From Gonium pectorale (taxonomy: Eukaryota; Chlorophyta; Chlorophyceae; Chlamydomonadales; Volvocaceae), in the NCBI GenBank assembly GCA_001584585.1, contig LSYV01000018.1, forward strand, positions 475,222 to 489,607: a stretch of 14,386 bases of DNA. The letters are read 5' to 3'. Each line of letters starts with the position of its first letter. Positions within the stretch are counted from its first letter, which is position 1. This document shows positions 1 through 10,200 of this stretch, piece after piece. The position numbers and the translations under genes are program-made. The notes beneath the pieces were generated by a model. It searched no databases. It worked only from the letters and a program-made list of their open reading frames with translations, and was not told the DNA's origin.

Positions 1-537
1 TTTCCAGCAGGGCGCCGAGTACAGGGCATGGCGGGCGAGGCATACGAGCAGACGGCCCCCCCCCGACCGAGCCCGATCTCTAAGGAGGTGGCCCAGAGAG
101 TATCGGGCGCTGTCTCCCGATGTCCCGAAGCCATCCTCAGTGGGCAAACAGAAAGACTACCATTCCTGCAGTGGAGTGAGTACCGTTGGTGTGTTAGATC
201 TCAGTGCGTGTTTGAAAAAAGAGAAATCTGCAGAGAAAGAGGGAGCCCGGTAGAGTTTGGTCCGGTTCATGTATCATGCATCCTTGATGCTGCGATTCGG
301 TGGCAGCAGTTCGTACAATAGTGTCAAGTGTCTGCACTGTCGAAGGCTGCCCAACACGCCAGCGACGACGTCTACAGTCGTCCAGGGCATGACAATGACC
401 TGGACGGCTTGTGGCCGTACAACGTACAGGTATTCCTCGGTCCCATGTTTTGGGCAGAGCAAGCAGTCATAAACGTCGTATAGCGGATTGAAGGTGAAGT
501 GGGCTGGAGAAGGCGGGATCAGGAACCTTCAATACAC
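1..537. other. No supported gene at the left edge
   Basis: The plus strand has an open frame at 28-321 and a good donor-like GTGAGT at 176-181, which could mark the end of an exon running in from the left. Two frames are open across 1-175 and neither resembles a known protein. No plus-strand TGTAA is seen in 1-1000. I leave this stretch unassigned. Confidence 0.4.
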
Positions 538-542
538 TTACA
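538..542 (-). terminator. TGTAA polyadenylation motif, BET gene
   Basis: TTACA on the plus strand reads TGTAA on the minus strand. It is the first such motif downstream of the stop at 1378. The pentamer is short and could be chance, hence the moderate confidence. Confidence 0.45.
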
Positions 543-1377
543 TGACAGCACCCGTCGTACATGCGTGCGCGGTAGTCCTTGCACGTTGCGCCCGTTGAAA
601 GGGAAACACGGACAATACAACCTCGGCACAGTAACGCTCTGATTCGACCTTCCAAATGTGTCGCATCTGACAACCTAAGTCTTGTCCCGTCGCATCTTTT
701 CACTCCGCACTCCGATCTCGGCCAGGCGCATGCCCTTGCACAGCATTCGCCAGTCAAGAGACCGTACTTTGCGCACTGCATTCGCTTCCTCTCTGGTACC
801 TCTCTCTGAGACACGCCTCCAAAGACAACCCGTTCTCTAGAATTGCACAAACACATACGTAGCAGCGCTCACTAATACAGCCACTCAGCACGCGAACAAT
901 GTGACGGTCCCGCGTCCACGGCTCCGCACACAGCGCATGGCCCCTTGAAGTTCATCCGCTCTGTTTCCCTGCGTGAGCCCGTGTCGTATGGACTACAGGC
1001 CGTAAGTACGATAGCCTAATCCTTGTGAGCCCTAGCGCCTTCAGAGCCGGAGCATCCCATGACAGCAAGGACGCGTTGATACGCCCGAAGATGCAATGCA
1101 ACTGAGCCGTCAGTGGCACGCTGTGAGGGGACTGGCTTCAAGGCGATCAGGGGTGATGTGAGGAAAAACCTGCGTCCTCCAAGCCGTCCCCATCGTCGCC
1201 GCCCCACTGTGCCATCTTTGCAAACCCTCGGCCCCTGCCAGGCTGCTTGCCACCCCGCACAACACATCACGTGCCGACCATAGTACGGCTACAAGTGCCC
1301 TACACGCCGATTCCGACACAGGGCCAGGCCTAACGACGGCAGGGCCCCGAGCCGCCATAGACAGATGCGTGCACCGC
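538..1377 (-). other. Probable 3' UTR of the BET gene
   Basis: No convincing coding signal is seen here on either strand. GC content falls, and the short open frames have mixed codon use. The first minus-strand TGTAA motif after the stop codon lies at 538-542, so the transcript probably ends near 520-530, giving a 3' UTR of about 850 nt. Long 3' UTRs ended by TGTAA are usual in volvocine algae. Confidence 0.5.
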
Positions 1378-4300
1378 CTAATCCTCAAAGCCCACATTGT
1401 CGTCGTCGTCGTGCTTGTACTGCAACCCAAGGTCGGCCATGTCCGCCCCGCCAGCGCCCAGCGTCTGTGCGAAGGCCTTGGCGTCCGGCGGCTGGTACAC
1501 CTGCGCGGTGTTGGCTTGCATCTGCGCGACGCACGGAGCGGAGGGGGGAGGGGCGCGTTCCAACTGAGCGACAGGCGGAGCATGAGTGCAGAGGAGTGAA
1601 GGCCACAAGCGGAGTACTAATGAAAGGGTTAGGCGGCGCTGGTAAGGGGGCAATGTACCCAGGGTCGCCACGTGTGAGATGCTGGTTCCCGTCAAACTGT
1701 AGTTTGGAGGGCGCCGCTTGACACGGGGCATAAGAAGCATCGACAGTGCCCTTTCCCGTGCCCCTACTGGCAACTGCCCTTTTTCGAAGTGTGTGCACAT
1801 TTCTACTAGGCCAGTCGCCGGTAGCAACACCGGAAAGGGTGCAAAGCAGCGCAGCCTCCAAGGGCACGATCCAACCGAAACGGAACGGAGTACGGACTTG
1901 CCTGCAGCTCCTCCAGCTCCTTTTGCCGCGCCTCCTCCTTCGCGCGCTTGGCCTCCGCCGCCGCCGCCTCCTCAGCCTCCCGCATCTTACGCTCCTCCTC
2001 TTCTCGCGCTTGCCGCGCCTCGGCCACCGCCTTCAGCCGCTCCTGAGAGCCAAGGAGTCAGGGCGCGAGCAGAGACGATCTCAAGGTGAAAGGCAGCCAC
2101 AAACAACCATGCCAGACGCGTAGGGCAGCCGAGGCCATCAGGAAGCTCACGCTTGGCGGATCTGGATCCGGGTAATGCTGCTGGAACCTTGGGATTGGCC
2201 AGAGGGCGGCAAAACCACCGAACCCACCACAGGATGGCAGATGAAGCTCATAATAGAGCTTGGGGACACAAAAAATGCCAGACGGCTATCACGGACAGCC
2301 GTTGAACTGGTTGTACAGCCATCCCGCCTTACCCGCTCACGCTCCTGCTCCAACTCTTTTCGCCGCTTCTCCTCCTCGGCTTTCTGCGATTGAACGCAAG
2401 TTGCGCTGTGAGTTCACCCGAGCGTGTTTCATTATGGAACGCGTCAGAACAAGAATTAGAACTGACGTGAAGGGACAGCCAGCCAGGGCCCTGCGCCTCC
2501 TCCACCACTTAAGCCATGCCCTTCGCATACGTATTGCCCCATCCTATCGCGCCCTCCGCCCGGCAATGCCCGAATCCCCACTTTCCGACTCCCCTGCTGC
2601 GCTGGCATCGCACTACCTCGCGCCCCGCAGCGCTTCTTGGCGTGCACAGAGCGCGTCTGCTACTTCTCCACTCCGCTGCAGACGGAGCCCCGCCCCTCCT
2701 CCCTGCATCCCGCACCTGCTGCTTCTCCCGCTCAGCCACGCTGCGGAACGAGTCCCACAGGTCGTCGCCCTCCTCGCCGCCTCCGCCATCCATTGTTGCC
2801 TCGCCACCGCCCTCCGCCAGCTCCTCGTCTGCGGCCTGCCACGCAGAGGCGTTGAGGACCACGTCCTGCGTGCGGAAGCAGGTTAAGAGCATTGACCGGC
2901 CGCGAAGGCAGGCATCAAGCATGCGCGTTGAGTACATGTTGTGGGAGGCTGGGGAGCGGGGCACGTTGGGCGAATGGAACGATGGCGCTTCCCATGTTGG
3001 CGAAACCGAAGTAAAGGAAGCACAGGGGATATGGACACGACCTTACACGCAACGCATACTGGGCACCCCCGCATTGAGCCCCGCCCCTAAACACTGCCTT
3101 GTAGGAGGTGCCATGCGAGCAACGGCACGGCGGTAGCTGAAGTCGCAGGCAACACAGCATGGTCTGGCGCTTACATAGCTGAGCTTTCGGCTGGCCATTG
3201 CGTGCCGCACTCAGCGAGTGCCGCCCAATGGGCACACGGGCAGTCCAAGAGAAGTGCAATTCGAGCGTTGCGACGCAACGCGGTCAACGCATGAGTAGGT
3301 GAATAAGTTCGACAGTCAAACAAACGTAATTCTGTTCATCAACGAGGACAGACGTAAGCGACCAAGCAAAGTGTCCCATCCGCATCGTCTGCGCAAGACC
3401 ATACACACCAAACACGGCGCTCGAGTGCATGCCAACCACGGCCGCCACGGAAACCACCAGCTCCGCACCACACGCCTCGACGGCACACAATATCGTCTAA
3501 CCTTGTTGCTCTTCTTGTCGGTCGCAATTGCGGACTTGTCCTTGGGCGCGGTCGCCGACTCATCCACCGGTATCGCCGTGCGCTGGTTTTTCACAAAGTT
3601 CGGCTGACCTGTGGTCGCACCAGCAGCAACACACAGCGGCGTCGGCATCGGCGGCGATAGCGGCAGGAGCACGGCACAGCACAGCACGCGGGATGGCAAG
3701 CTGGGAGGCTAGGACGGACGGCCGCGCAAGCAACATAAGCCGACCGACTCACACCGTCCAGAATTATCAACTTCGGCAACAGAGTGCCGGACGTCAATTC
3801 AGTCTTGATGCAATGCAGAAGTCAGCGTCGGTCCCAAACGTCACAAGAAATGCAATTGAGTCAAAGGAGTCAAGTGCGATCCGACATGCCACTAGCACCG
3901 AACTGCTGCGCTCTTCAGCTGCATGCTGGACGGCTTCCGTTTCTTCCAGCGTATCAATCGGCCTCCTCGGCCGCGGCAATCTCGTCTGCCCCAGCCTCCG
4001 CCGTCTCGACTGCCTCGTCCATGGCAGTGACGCCTGCCTCCTCTCCGTCGACTGCTGCTTCTGTGTCCATGGGCTCCGTCCCTCCCTCCACTGCGCCCGC
4101 CTCCACGCAGTGCTGCTCAGCTGCTGCATCTTCCACCTCCGCGGCTACATCCTCCTCGCCAGGCTCTGCCATTTCCACGTCGGCAACACCGTCTTCGGCG
4201 TCGCCGGTCGCTGCTACTGCCCCGTCCTCCTCAGCCGCGGCCGCTTCGCCGCCGGCCTCCTCAGCTGCTGCTGCTGCTTCGCCACGGGCCTCCTCAGCCG

Positions 4301-6745
4301 CTGCTGCTTCGCCGCCGGCCTCCTCAGCCGCTGCTGCTTCGCCGCCGGCCTCCTCAGCCGCTGCTGCATCACCATCGGCCTCCTCAGCCGCTGCTTCCAC
4401 CTGCCCTTCCGCTGCCGCTGCTCCCCCCTCCCCAGCCGCTGCGTCTCCCTGCCCTGCGTCCCCTGCTGAAGGCTCAGCTTCAGGCTCAGCGTCAGCACCG
4501 GGTTCGTCAGCGCCTGTCACTTCCGCGTCCCTAGTTGCTGCCTCCTGCCCTGCGTCCGCGTCCGCATCTACGGCCCCCGCATCCACGCCCCCGGGCTCAG
4601 CGCCGCCCTCAGTGCCAACGGCGGGCTCTGCGGCAGCAGGTTCCGCAGCGGTGGGCATGGCTTCAGCCCCTGTCCCCGCATTAGCACCCGCTCCCGCCCC
4701 TTGCTGCTGAGTCTGCCCGCCGAGCAAGACCCCATTACTTTGTGGCTGCTCGACCATGTTGGAGCCTTTGACGTCCTGCTCCGCCGAGTAACGGTCCGAC
4801 TCTACGCGTGGGGTACCAATACGGCAAAGGCAATAGTCAGACACGAGTCCAAGGAGATTCCATTAAACCAGTTCCGAAAGGCGACAAGACTCAAGCATGC
4901 ATCATGGTCTTGCACCAGCACATTTTGTACCAAAGTAGGGCACGCAAGCGCTCCACAATCGCGGGCGCGCCATTCACACGTCATACAATGACAAATAGAC
5001 GCACCCGATCCGCTCTCCGTCCGTGCGGGCGGCTTGCCGTGCTGTTGCTGCTTCCCGTTGTCATGCGCCGGCCGCGACGCGGCGCCCGTGGCCACCTTGG
5101 CGGCCGGCTTGAGGGGCCGGCCGCTGATCACCGCGTCGCAGAACTCGCGCAGCCGCCAGAGCGTAGCGTTTTCCAGCTGGTCAACGTCCAGCTCGATTTC
5201 CTCCTCGTCATCGGGGTTGACGTCCTTGAGGTTCTCCGCGATGATGTTGAGGACCTCTGCTAGCTGGTCGCCCTGCAGCTCGCTCAGCGCGATGCTCAGC
5301 TTGCGCTTCTCCACCTGCGCAAGCCGCGAAGGAACGTGGTGACGGGCGTCGGATGAGCACTAGCGGCGTGCAAGCGGGTTTTGGCGTGGTGCTAGACATG
5401 TGGGTTGTCCCCGGCCTCCGTTGCATAAGCTTGCTGCTCGGAGCTGTTCAAACAAGGGTCACATGCGACTAATTAGACCAGCTGCGCCGCCTGAAATTAC
5501 ACCGTCAGAACAGGTCAGCTGGCAACTGACAGAAGCCAACTGGCAGAGCGCGTCAGGACGCACAGTGCCGTGCAGGCCACACTTTAAAGGAACTGCACTC
5601 GATGAGCACCATAGACGCCCTAAGACTTGAAGATAACAAGGCCGCTATCGCTCGAACATTTGCCGACGGATCAAGCGGATTCTCACGAGCACTTACCGTG
5701 GTCATGGGCCGCGACGGGTCCGCCTCTGGCAGCATGTGGACCGAATTCACCCGCTGCACCAGCTGCCGGGCACTGGTCGCTATCCGCTTGTCGAGCGCAA
5801 CCGACTGCAGCGTACATGGGTTGGGGCCACAGATGAAACGGGATTAAACAATTGCTGGACAAGTGCTTATCCGTCTCTGAAGTTTACCAATCCGGGGCCC
5901 TCACGGCAGGGCCAACATACTGGGCAAGCACACGCGACACACAAAGTCACTCCCTCCCTCGCCGAAGACCCACCGGCGGGTCACGCTGAACCAGCAGGGC
6001 GTCCCAGCGCTCCTCGATCGCCTGCTCGCTCCACTTCCGCTCCCAGTCTTCCGACAGCTGGTCGCCGAACTGGCGGACAATAGTCCCGACAGCGTTGTAG
6101 GTGCGGCAGTTTATCCACACCTGCCGCACGTCCGCCGCGAACTCGCGCGGGTCGTTGTACTTCCGCTCCCGCAGTTTGGACTTGATGGTATTCAGGTCCA
6201 TGGGGTTGGTCACGAACTGCGGGGCCACCCGAGGACCGGAAAATATTGCACGGAGTCTCACTCCGAGGGCCTGATCGAGGATCCCGCGTAGAAGCACTGA
6301 TCGTGCCGGCAGACAGCACCTCATGACCCAGGCCAGCAACCCCCACCTTGAAGTAGTCCGGCACGCCGTCCCTGACCGGGTCCACTGGCCTCGCGAACAC
6401 CGTTGCGTTCTTCTTTTTGAGCAAGTAGTCGACGACATTGGCGCACATGCGCCATATGTCCTGGATCTTCTTCTCCGTGTCTGAATCAAGCTTCGGCCGC
6501 TTCGGCTCCGGGGCTGCAAGCGGCTGAAGGGGCCGCTTGGTTGCGGCCTGCTTTGCGGCTGCAGAAGGGGCTGGGGCAGCGTCGATGCCGGCTGTTCCTG
6601 GCGTCAGCAATCGAGTCTTCTCAAGACACTTCGCGAGCTTCGACAGCAGCTCAAGGTTGACCAGCTGCCGCTGCTCTGTAAGCTTCTTGAGCTCCTCAAA
6701 CTTGCGCGCCGCAGCAGCGGCCTCCGCGCTGAGTGGTTTGGACAT
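1378..6745 (-). CDS. BET-family bromodomain + NET protein (plant/algal GTE type), about 10 exons
   Basis: This is a nuclear chromatin reader of the BET/GTE family, which binds acetylated histone tails and recruits transcription regulators (family knowledge). Exons on the minus strand: 6745-6347, 6216-5974, 5804-5697, 5314-5005, 4801 to about 3954 (3' end unresolved), 3608-3502, 2865-2716, 2383-2333, 2042-1902, 1521-1378. Phases agree at every join except after exon 5. Residues 85-205 form a bromodomain, 247-313 a NET domain, and about 354-634 an Ala/Glu-rich tract. The long form then adds about 196 residues: an acidic segment, a Glu/Lys/Arg coiled coil and a tail ending HDDDDNVGFED, for about 830 in all. 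Stopping at the exon 5 TGA gives about 635. The start is the ATG at 6745 (MSKPLSAEAA); no other ATG occurs in the 320 nt upstream. One bromodomain plus NET is the plant/algal arrangement; animals usually have two. Family assignment is firm; the exon 5 end is not. Confidence 0.9.
1522..1901 (-). other. Putative GC-AG intron of the BET gene
   Basis: Exon 9 ends GAGCTGCAG and is followed directly by GCAAGT (1901-1896), the typical sequence of the minor GC donor class. No GT donor near it keeps the coiled coil in frame. The acceptor CGCGCAG at 1528-1522 precedes the last exon, which opens MQANTAQVYQPPDAK. Both sides are phase 0. The intron is 380 nt. Confidence 0.7.
1902..2865 (-). other. Acidic segment and charged coiled coil of the BET protein (exons 7-9)
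   Basis: Exon 7 (2865-2716, DVVLNASAWQAADEELAEG...EREKQQ) is acidic. Exon 8 (2383-2333) is only 17 codons (KAEEEKRRKELEQERER). Exon 9 (2042-1902) gives ERLKAVAEARQAREEEE and ends KELEELQ. All three join in phase 0 and form a long Glu/Lys/Arg/Ala-rich helix. Donors are GTGCGG (2715), GTAAGG (2332) and GCAAGT (1901); acceptors end ACGCAG, TCGCAG and TCTCAG. Function beyond a predicted coiled coil is not visible. Confidence 0.8.
2866..3501 (-). other. Long intron of the BET gene between exons 6 and 7
   Basis: This 636-nt stretch runs from a weak donor (GTTAGA after AGCAACAAG) to a good acceptor (CCGCACGCAG). Phase is 0 on both sides, joining TDKKSNK to DVVLNASAW. It contains minus-strand TGTAA motifs at 3043-3047 and 3171-3175. 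These could serve a transcript that ends at the exon 5 stop. I see no additional exon in it. Confidence 0.55.
3502..3608 (-). other. Exon 6 of the BET gene
   Basis: This 107-nt exon encodes QPNFVKNQRTAIPVDESA and ends DKSAIATDKKSNK. It follows the acceptor GACCACAG and opens with GT, so the preceding exon should end in phase 1. A second AG five bases on (GGTCAG) would make the entry phase 0. It is the part that decides how exon 5 must end. Confidence 0.7.
4225..4397 (-). repeat. Coding 30-bp minisatellite: EEAGGEAAAA repeats in the BET protein
   Basis: Five to six tandem copies of a 30-bp unit, one of them expanded to 33 bp, lie within exon 5. Units start at about 4225, 4255 (33 bp), 4288, 4318, 4348 and 4378. 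Read on the minus strand they encode a 10-residue repeat of the form EEAGGEAAAA. All lengths are multiples of three, so copy-number change keeps the frame. The region is surrounded by further Ala/Glu/Asp-rich sequence and is probably disordered or a single charged helix. Confidence 0.85.
5111..5711 (-). other. NET (extra-terminal) domain segment, exons 3 and 4
   Basis: Exon 3 (5804-5697) ends PSRPMTT and exon 4 (from 5314) begins VEKRKLSIALSELQGDQL. The join reproduces the start of the NET fold, which in relatives has the form PMTYEEKRQLS. It continues into NPDDEEEIELDVDQL and ENATLWRLREFC, the equivalent of the acidic NPDEIEIDFETL strand and last helix. In the family this domain docks short basic peptides of chromatin regulators. 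The intron between the exons (5315-5696) has a GTAAGT donor and a GCGCAG acceptor, phase 0. Confidence 0.9.
6001..6493 (-). other. Bromodomain-coding segment (exons 1 and 2, phase-0 intron 6217-6346)
   Basis: The segment encodes the four-helix acetyl-lysine reader. The ZA loop reads PVDPVRDGVPDYFK (residues 120-133) and continues across the intron into FVTNPMDLNTIKSKL. The BC-loop motif is INCRTYN, whose final Asn (about residue 174) is the family's acetyl-lysine anchor; the loop Tyr (about 131) is also present. The donor GTGGGG at 6346 and an acceptor ending CCGCAG at 6217 join the two halves without a gap. At the usual WPF-shelf position the protein reads ATVF, so the Trp and Pro are absent. 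Confidence 0.93.
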
Positions 6746-7076
6746 CGTGGAAATCACAAGGGGGGGCGCCCGGGTGTGGGACGCCTGGCGCCCACAACGC
6801 CGCGTCCCCCGACGGACGACTTCTTGCTACTCCAGGCTCGTAGGACAGAAAAGCGACGTCGCCAGGCCCAAGCCCGCCAAGGGCGGCTCAAGCTCGGTGT
6901 AAAAGTCTCCGAGCAAGAGCCTCTGCTTATCAAAAGTGCGCAAGGAGGCAGCGGTTCTAAACGTAGGATTGAATGTGCCTAGGAGCGCGCGTTGGCCTGT
7001 TGAATGGTGTCTGATTGACTGGTTGGTGTGGGCCGACGCGGTGTGAGGCAGTGTCTTTCACTTATTCATTAGTATG

Positions 7077-7083
7077 TATATAT
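7077..7083 (-). promoter_or_regulatory. TATA-like element upstream of the BET gene
   Basis: An ATATATA run inside a locally AT-rich patch (about 7060-7090) stands out against GC-rich surroundings, about 335 nt upstream of the ATG at 6745. Initiation about 30 nt downstream would give a 5' UTR of about 300 nt. That stretch holds no minus-strand ATG before the start codon, as expected of a leader. Confidence 0.4.
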
Positions 7084-7221
7084 GTGTAATGGGGCGAAGT
7101 AGGCTGCTGGCCGACGTCCGAGGCGTCTGGCAGGTTTGAGCTCACGACGGGGGAGTTGGCCAATGTGCGACAGCAAAGCAACAGATATGAGCTGTGGCTG
7201 GGCTCTTCACACGGGCTCAAA

Positions 7222-7226
7222 TTACA
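7222..7226 (-). terminator. TGTAA polyadenylation motif of the right-hand gene
   Basis: TTACA on the plus strand reads TGTAA on the minus strand, about 40 nt past the stop codon at 7267-7265. The implied 3' UTR is short. It is the only copy between this stop and the TATA-like element of the next gene. Confidence 0.5.
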
Positions 7227-7264
7227 AGTTGACCCAACCCAGGGGCACGGGCGGGTACAACAGG

Positions 7265-10200
7265 TCAAGACAGGTTCTTGCGAAGAGAAACGAGGGCATC
7301 GTAAAGCGCTTGGTCCTTGATTGCCTGCATGTTGAAGGGCAAGAAGGGGATAGGCAAATAAGTAGTGCTCGCATTCGTGCCAAGCTCGAAGCGCTCTGCT
7401 TCTTAATGCTACATTGTACCCATATAGCTATAATGCCAAAAGGAATAAGCGGCAGGGGCGAAGGGCTCGCTCGCCCTGGCGGAGCCGACCCCTGGGTCCT
7501 GCACGCTGTACACACGCCCACACACACCCACACACAACCAACAAACAATCGAACCTTCACACGAATCCCACCTGCAGGAAGTTCACATTGATCTTGCCGG
7601 CCAGCCTGAGATCCTCCCGCAGCGCCCGCAGCGCCTCCTGGCTGGTGTCCGCCAGCACCGCCAGCTCTTGCGCGGCGGTGGTTGCCGTGGTGAGGAGGGC
7701 CGAAACGAGCGATGGATCCACGTGACGGCCGTGACCTGCGCCGAGAAAGGATGAACGCCATGCTATGAGGGCATTCCCTTTACAACAACAGATTGGGGCG
7801 TCTACATGGGATCGGTTTCAGGTCCTGCTCTGCCCGTCAGTCGCTTCCCCCCTCCCCACCCCCCGCTTCCCGCTCACCGGTCCTGTCTGTGGTGTACGTG
7901 GCATGCACCTGGGCGCAGATGCCCCACAGCGAGCGCAGAATGGCGGACAGCACCTGTTCGGGCCCGGACAGGGGCAGGCCCGAGGAGGGGCCGCCGGAGC
8001 TGCGAGCAGAGATGGCGGGGGAAGGGGGGAGCGGCCAGCCGGGGTGGGGCTCGGACGCAACGGCCAAGACTGTGTGACGCCCGTCTCAGAGGCGGCGCCA
8101 GCGTACTGGGCATCGGTGCAAGAGAATGAGGCTTGCCAGCTGCGTCAAGCGAAGCGCCTGCAGTACCATACGCGTACCACCGCGGCATGGGCGAATTACC
8201 TCAAGGGCAGGGCGCACCCACATCACCGTCAGACCAGACTGCCTAGCCGTAGCTCCTGGGTCCCAGCCGGGATGCGCCTTACGCACCTCTGCGCCGCCGC
8301 CACCACGCCCTCCAGCAGCTCTGAGTGCGCCGCCAGGGCCGCCAGCGCCGCCACCACTGAGGCCTTGCTCGAGGTCGGGTCCTGCGATGGGCGGGCAGGC
8401 GGGGCGGGCGGGGCGGTCGACACAGGAGCGCACCCAGAGGCGTCCCCAACATCAGGAACGGGGCACGCCCGGGTCAACCTGGGGGACATCGTCTTCCGCC
8501 GGGCTTCGTAAACAAGGCAGACGATGCAAGATATTCGTGCGACATCCTGTCGCTAATGGTGCATGGACGGCTCCGCGGCTGTCCGGGTTGCCTCGTAAAC
8601 AGCCAGGCATGGCCGAACATGGCTCATGTATGCACACGTGGCACACACGCGTATTGAACGCGGTTCTACAAACAACATACATACACACACATGCTTGTAG
8701 GTGAGACAACGGTAGTCAGCGGGTCGGGGGGCTGGGTGGGCGGGGGGCCGGGAGACATGCACCAGCCCGCATGCGACGCAGGTAGACTAGACTAGCGCAT
8801 CCAAGCACGGCATTGCATAGGGTCACCCCAGAGAGAATGCTGGGCCGCATCGGGGGCTACGGTGGTGGTCGCCGCCGAACTAACATGCAGGGACGTCACC
8901 CCTTCAACTGCCTCTGGAGCTGGGTCCTACAACGACACCATCATTTTCGCGCTTACGCTCGTCGTATGCGTCTTCCTTTTCAACACACATAAGGAACGCA
9001 TACGTAGCCCACATAAAGGACACACATAAACCCTGCATGCTCCGCAACGCGCGCCACAAATGAGCGTACGCAGGTACAGCGTTGGCGCGGCCCGCAGCAG
9101 CCCGTGCCTGGTTCATGTAGGGGTAGCTGTCCCGGTTGACCGCCTCCACCAGCGCCACGTAGGCGCCCGCGCGCACCGCCGCATCCGCCGCGGGGCCCCC
9201 GCCCAGCACCAGGTCCGCCAGCATGTCGCAGGCGGCGGAGCGCGCGGGCCACGACAGCGAGTGGTCCAGCGACAGCGTGCACAGCTGGCGGAGGAGCTGC
9301 GCGCGGCACGGCGCAGCGATCCGAGGGGCAGGGGAGGGGCGGGGCGGGGCGGGAGCGGGGCACGACGGAAGGGAGACAGGGAGGGAGGAAGGTCAGCGCA
9401 GCGAATGGACGAGAGGCAAAGCGTACCGTACACGCCGGCCCCAGTAGGCACTGCCGACCCCGGCGCAGACCCCGGCGCAGACCCCGACGCAGGCCCCGAC
9501 GCAGGCCCCGACGCAGGCCCCGAGGTCCCAAGAACACCTTGCCGTCCTGGCCAAGCGCGTCCAGCGCGTCAGGCTGCGCAGTGCGCATCGCAAGCAGCGC
9601 CCGCGCCGCCGCCGCCTGCTCCGCCTGCTGGGCGGGCCCCGGCCGCAGCGTGGGCGGCGCGGTGGCGGTCAGCCGCCCCACGTGCCGGGGCTTGAGGCCC
9701 GACGGCGAGCCGGAGGCGGAGGCGGCCGCGGAGGGGTTGATGGGCTTGGCCGGCTGTGCCTCGCCGGTGACCGGCGCCGCCGCATTGGGGTCCGCCTGCG
9801 TGGGAGGGAGAGGCGAGGCGTGGCCGTCCGTGTGCTTAGCAGCGTTGCGCGCAGGTGTGCGGGGCGGCGGAGCCGGCTGCAGGGCCGGCCCCCGCGCGCC
9901 AAGATGCACGCCCGATCCCCCCTCGCTCACCCGGCCCCCCCGCAGCCCCACGTGCGGCGTTTGCGCTGCTGCGTCCGCGCTGGCGTCCCGCAACCGCTAC
10001 CACCCTCTTGATTTCCCCCGGCCTCGTCTCCAGCTCCTAGCGCCTGGGCCCCCCCCCCGCCCCCCGAGGTCGCCCCACCTTCCCCGGCCGCAGGCTGCCC
10101 GCCAGCATGCGCATCAGCCCGTCCATCATGCCGCTGCCCCGGTACACGGAATCGAACTCGGAGCTGTGCACCAGGCCCAGCTCCGCGATCTCCCGTACGC

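Noticed and set aside
467..856. 129-codon minus-strand open frame
   Set aside because: It lies in the presumed 3' UTR, has mixed codon use and many Cys/Arg residues, and shows no recognisable motif or splice partner.
3528..4710. Long plus-strand open frames opposite BET exon 5 (Ser/Ala/Pro-rich)
   Set aside because: They are antisense shadows of the GC-rich Ala/Glu repeat, whose minus-strand frame belongs to the spliced BET gene.
6745..6757. Start four codons upstream of MSKPLSAEAA
   Set aside because: The codon at 6757 is GTG, not ATG. The first ATG in the leader is at 6745.
8107..8157. Candidate 51-nt exon encoding ALRLTQLASLILLHRCP with a CTGCAG acceptor and GTACGC donor
   Set aside because: Its phases do not fit the flanking exons. 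Joining 8287 directly to 7999 gives a perfect phase-2 match with a much stronger pyrimidine-rich acceptor.
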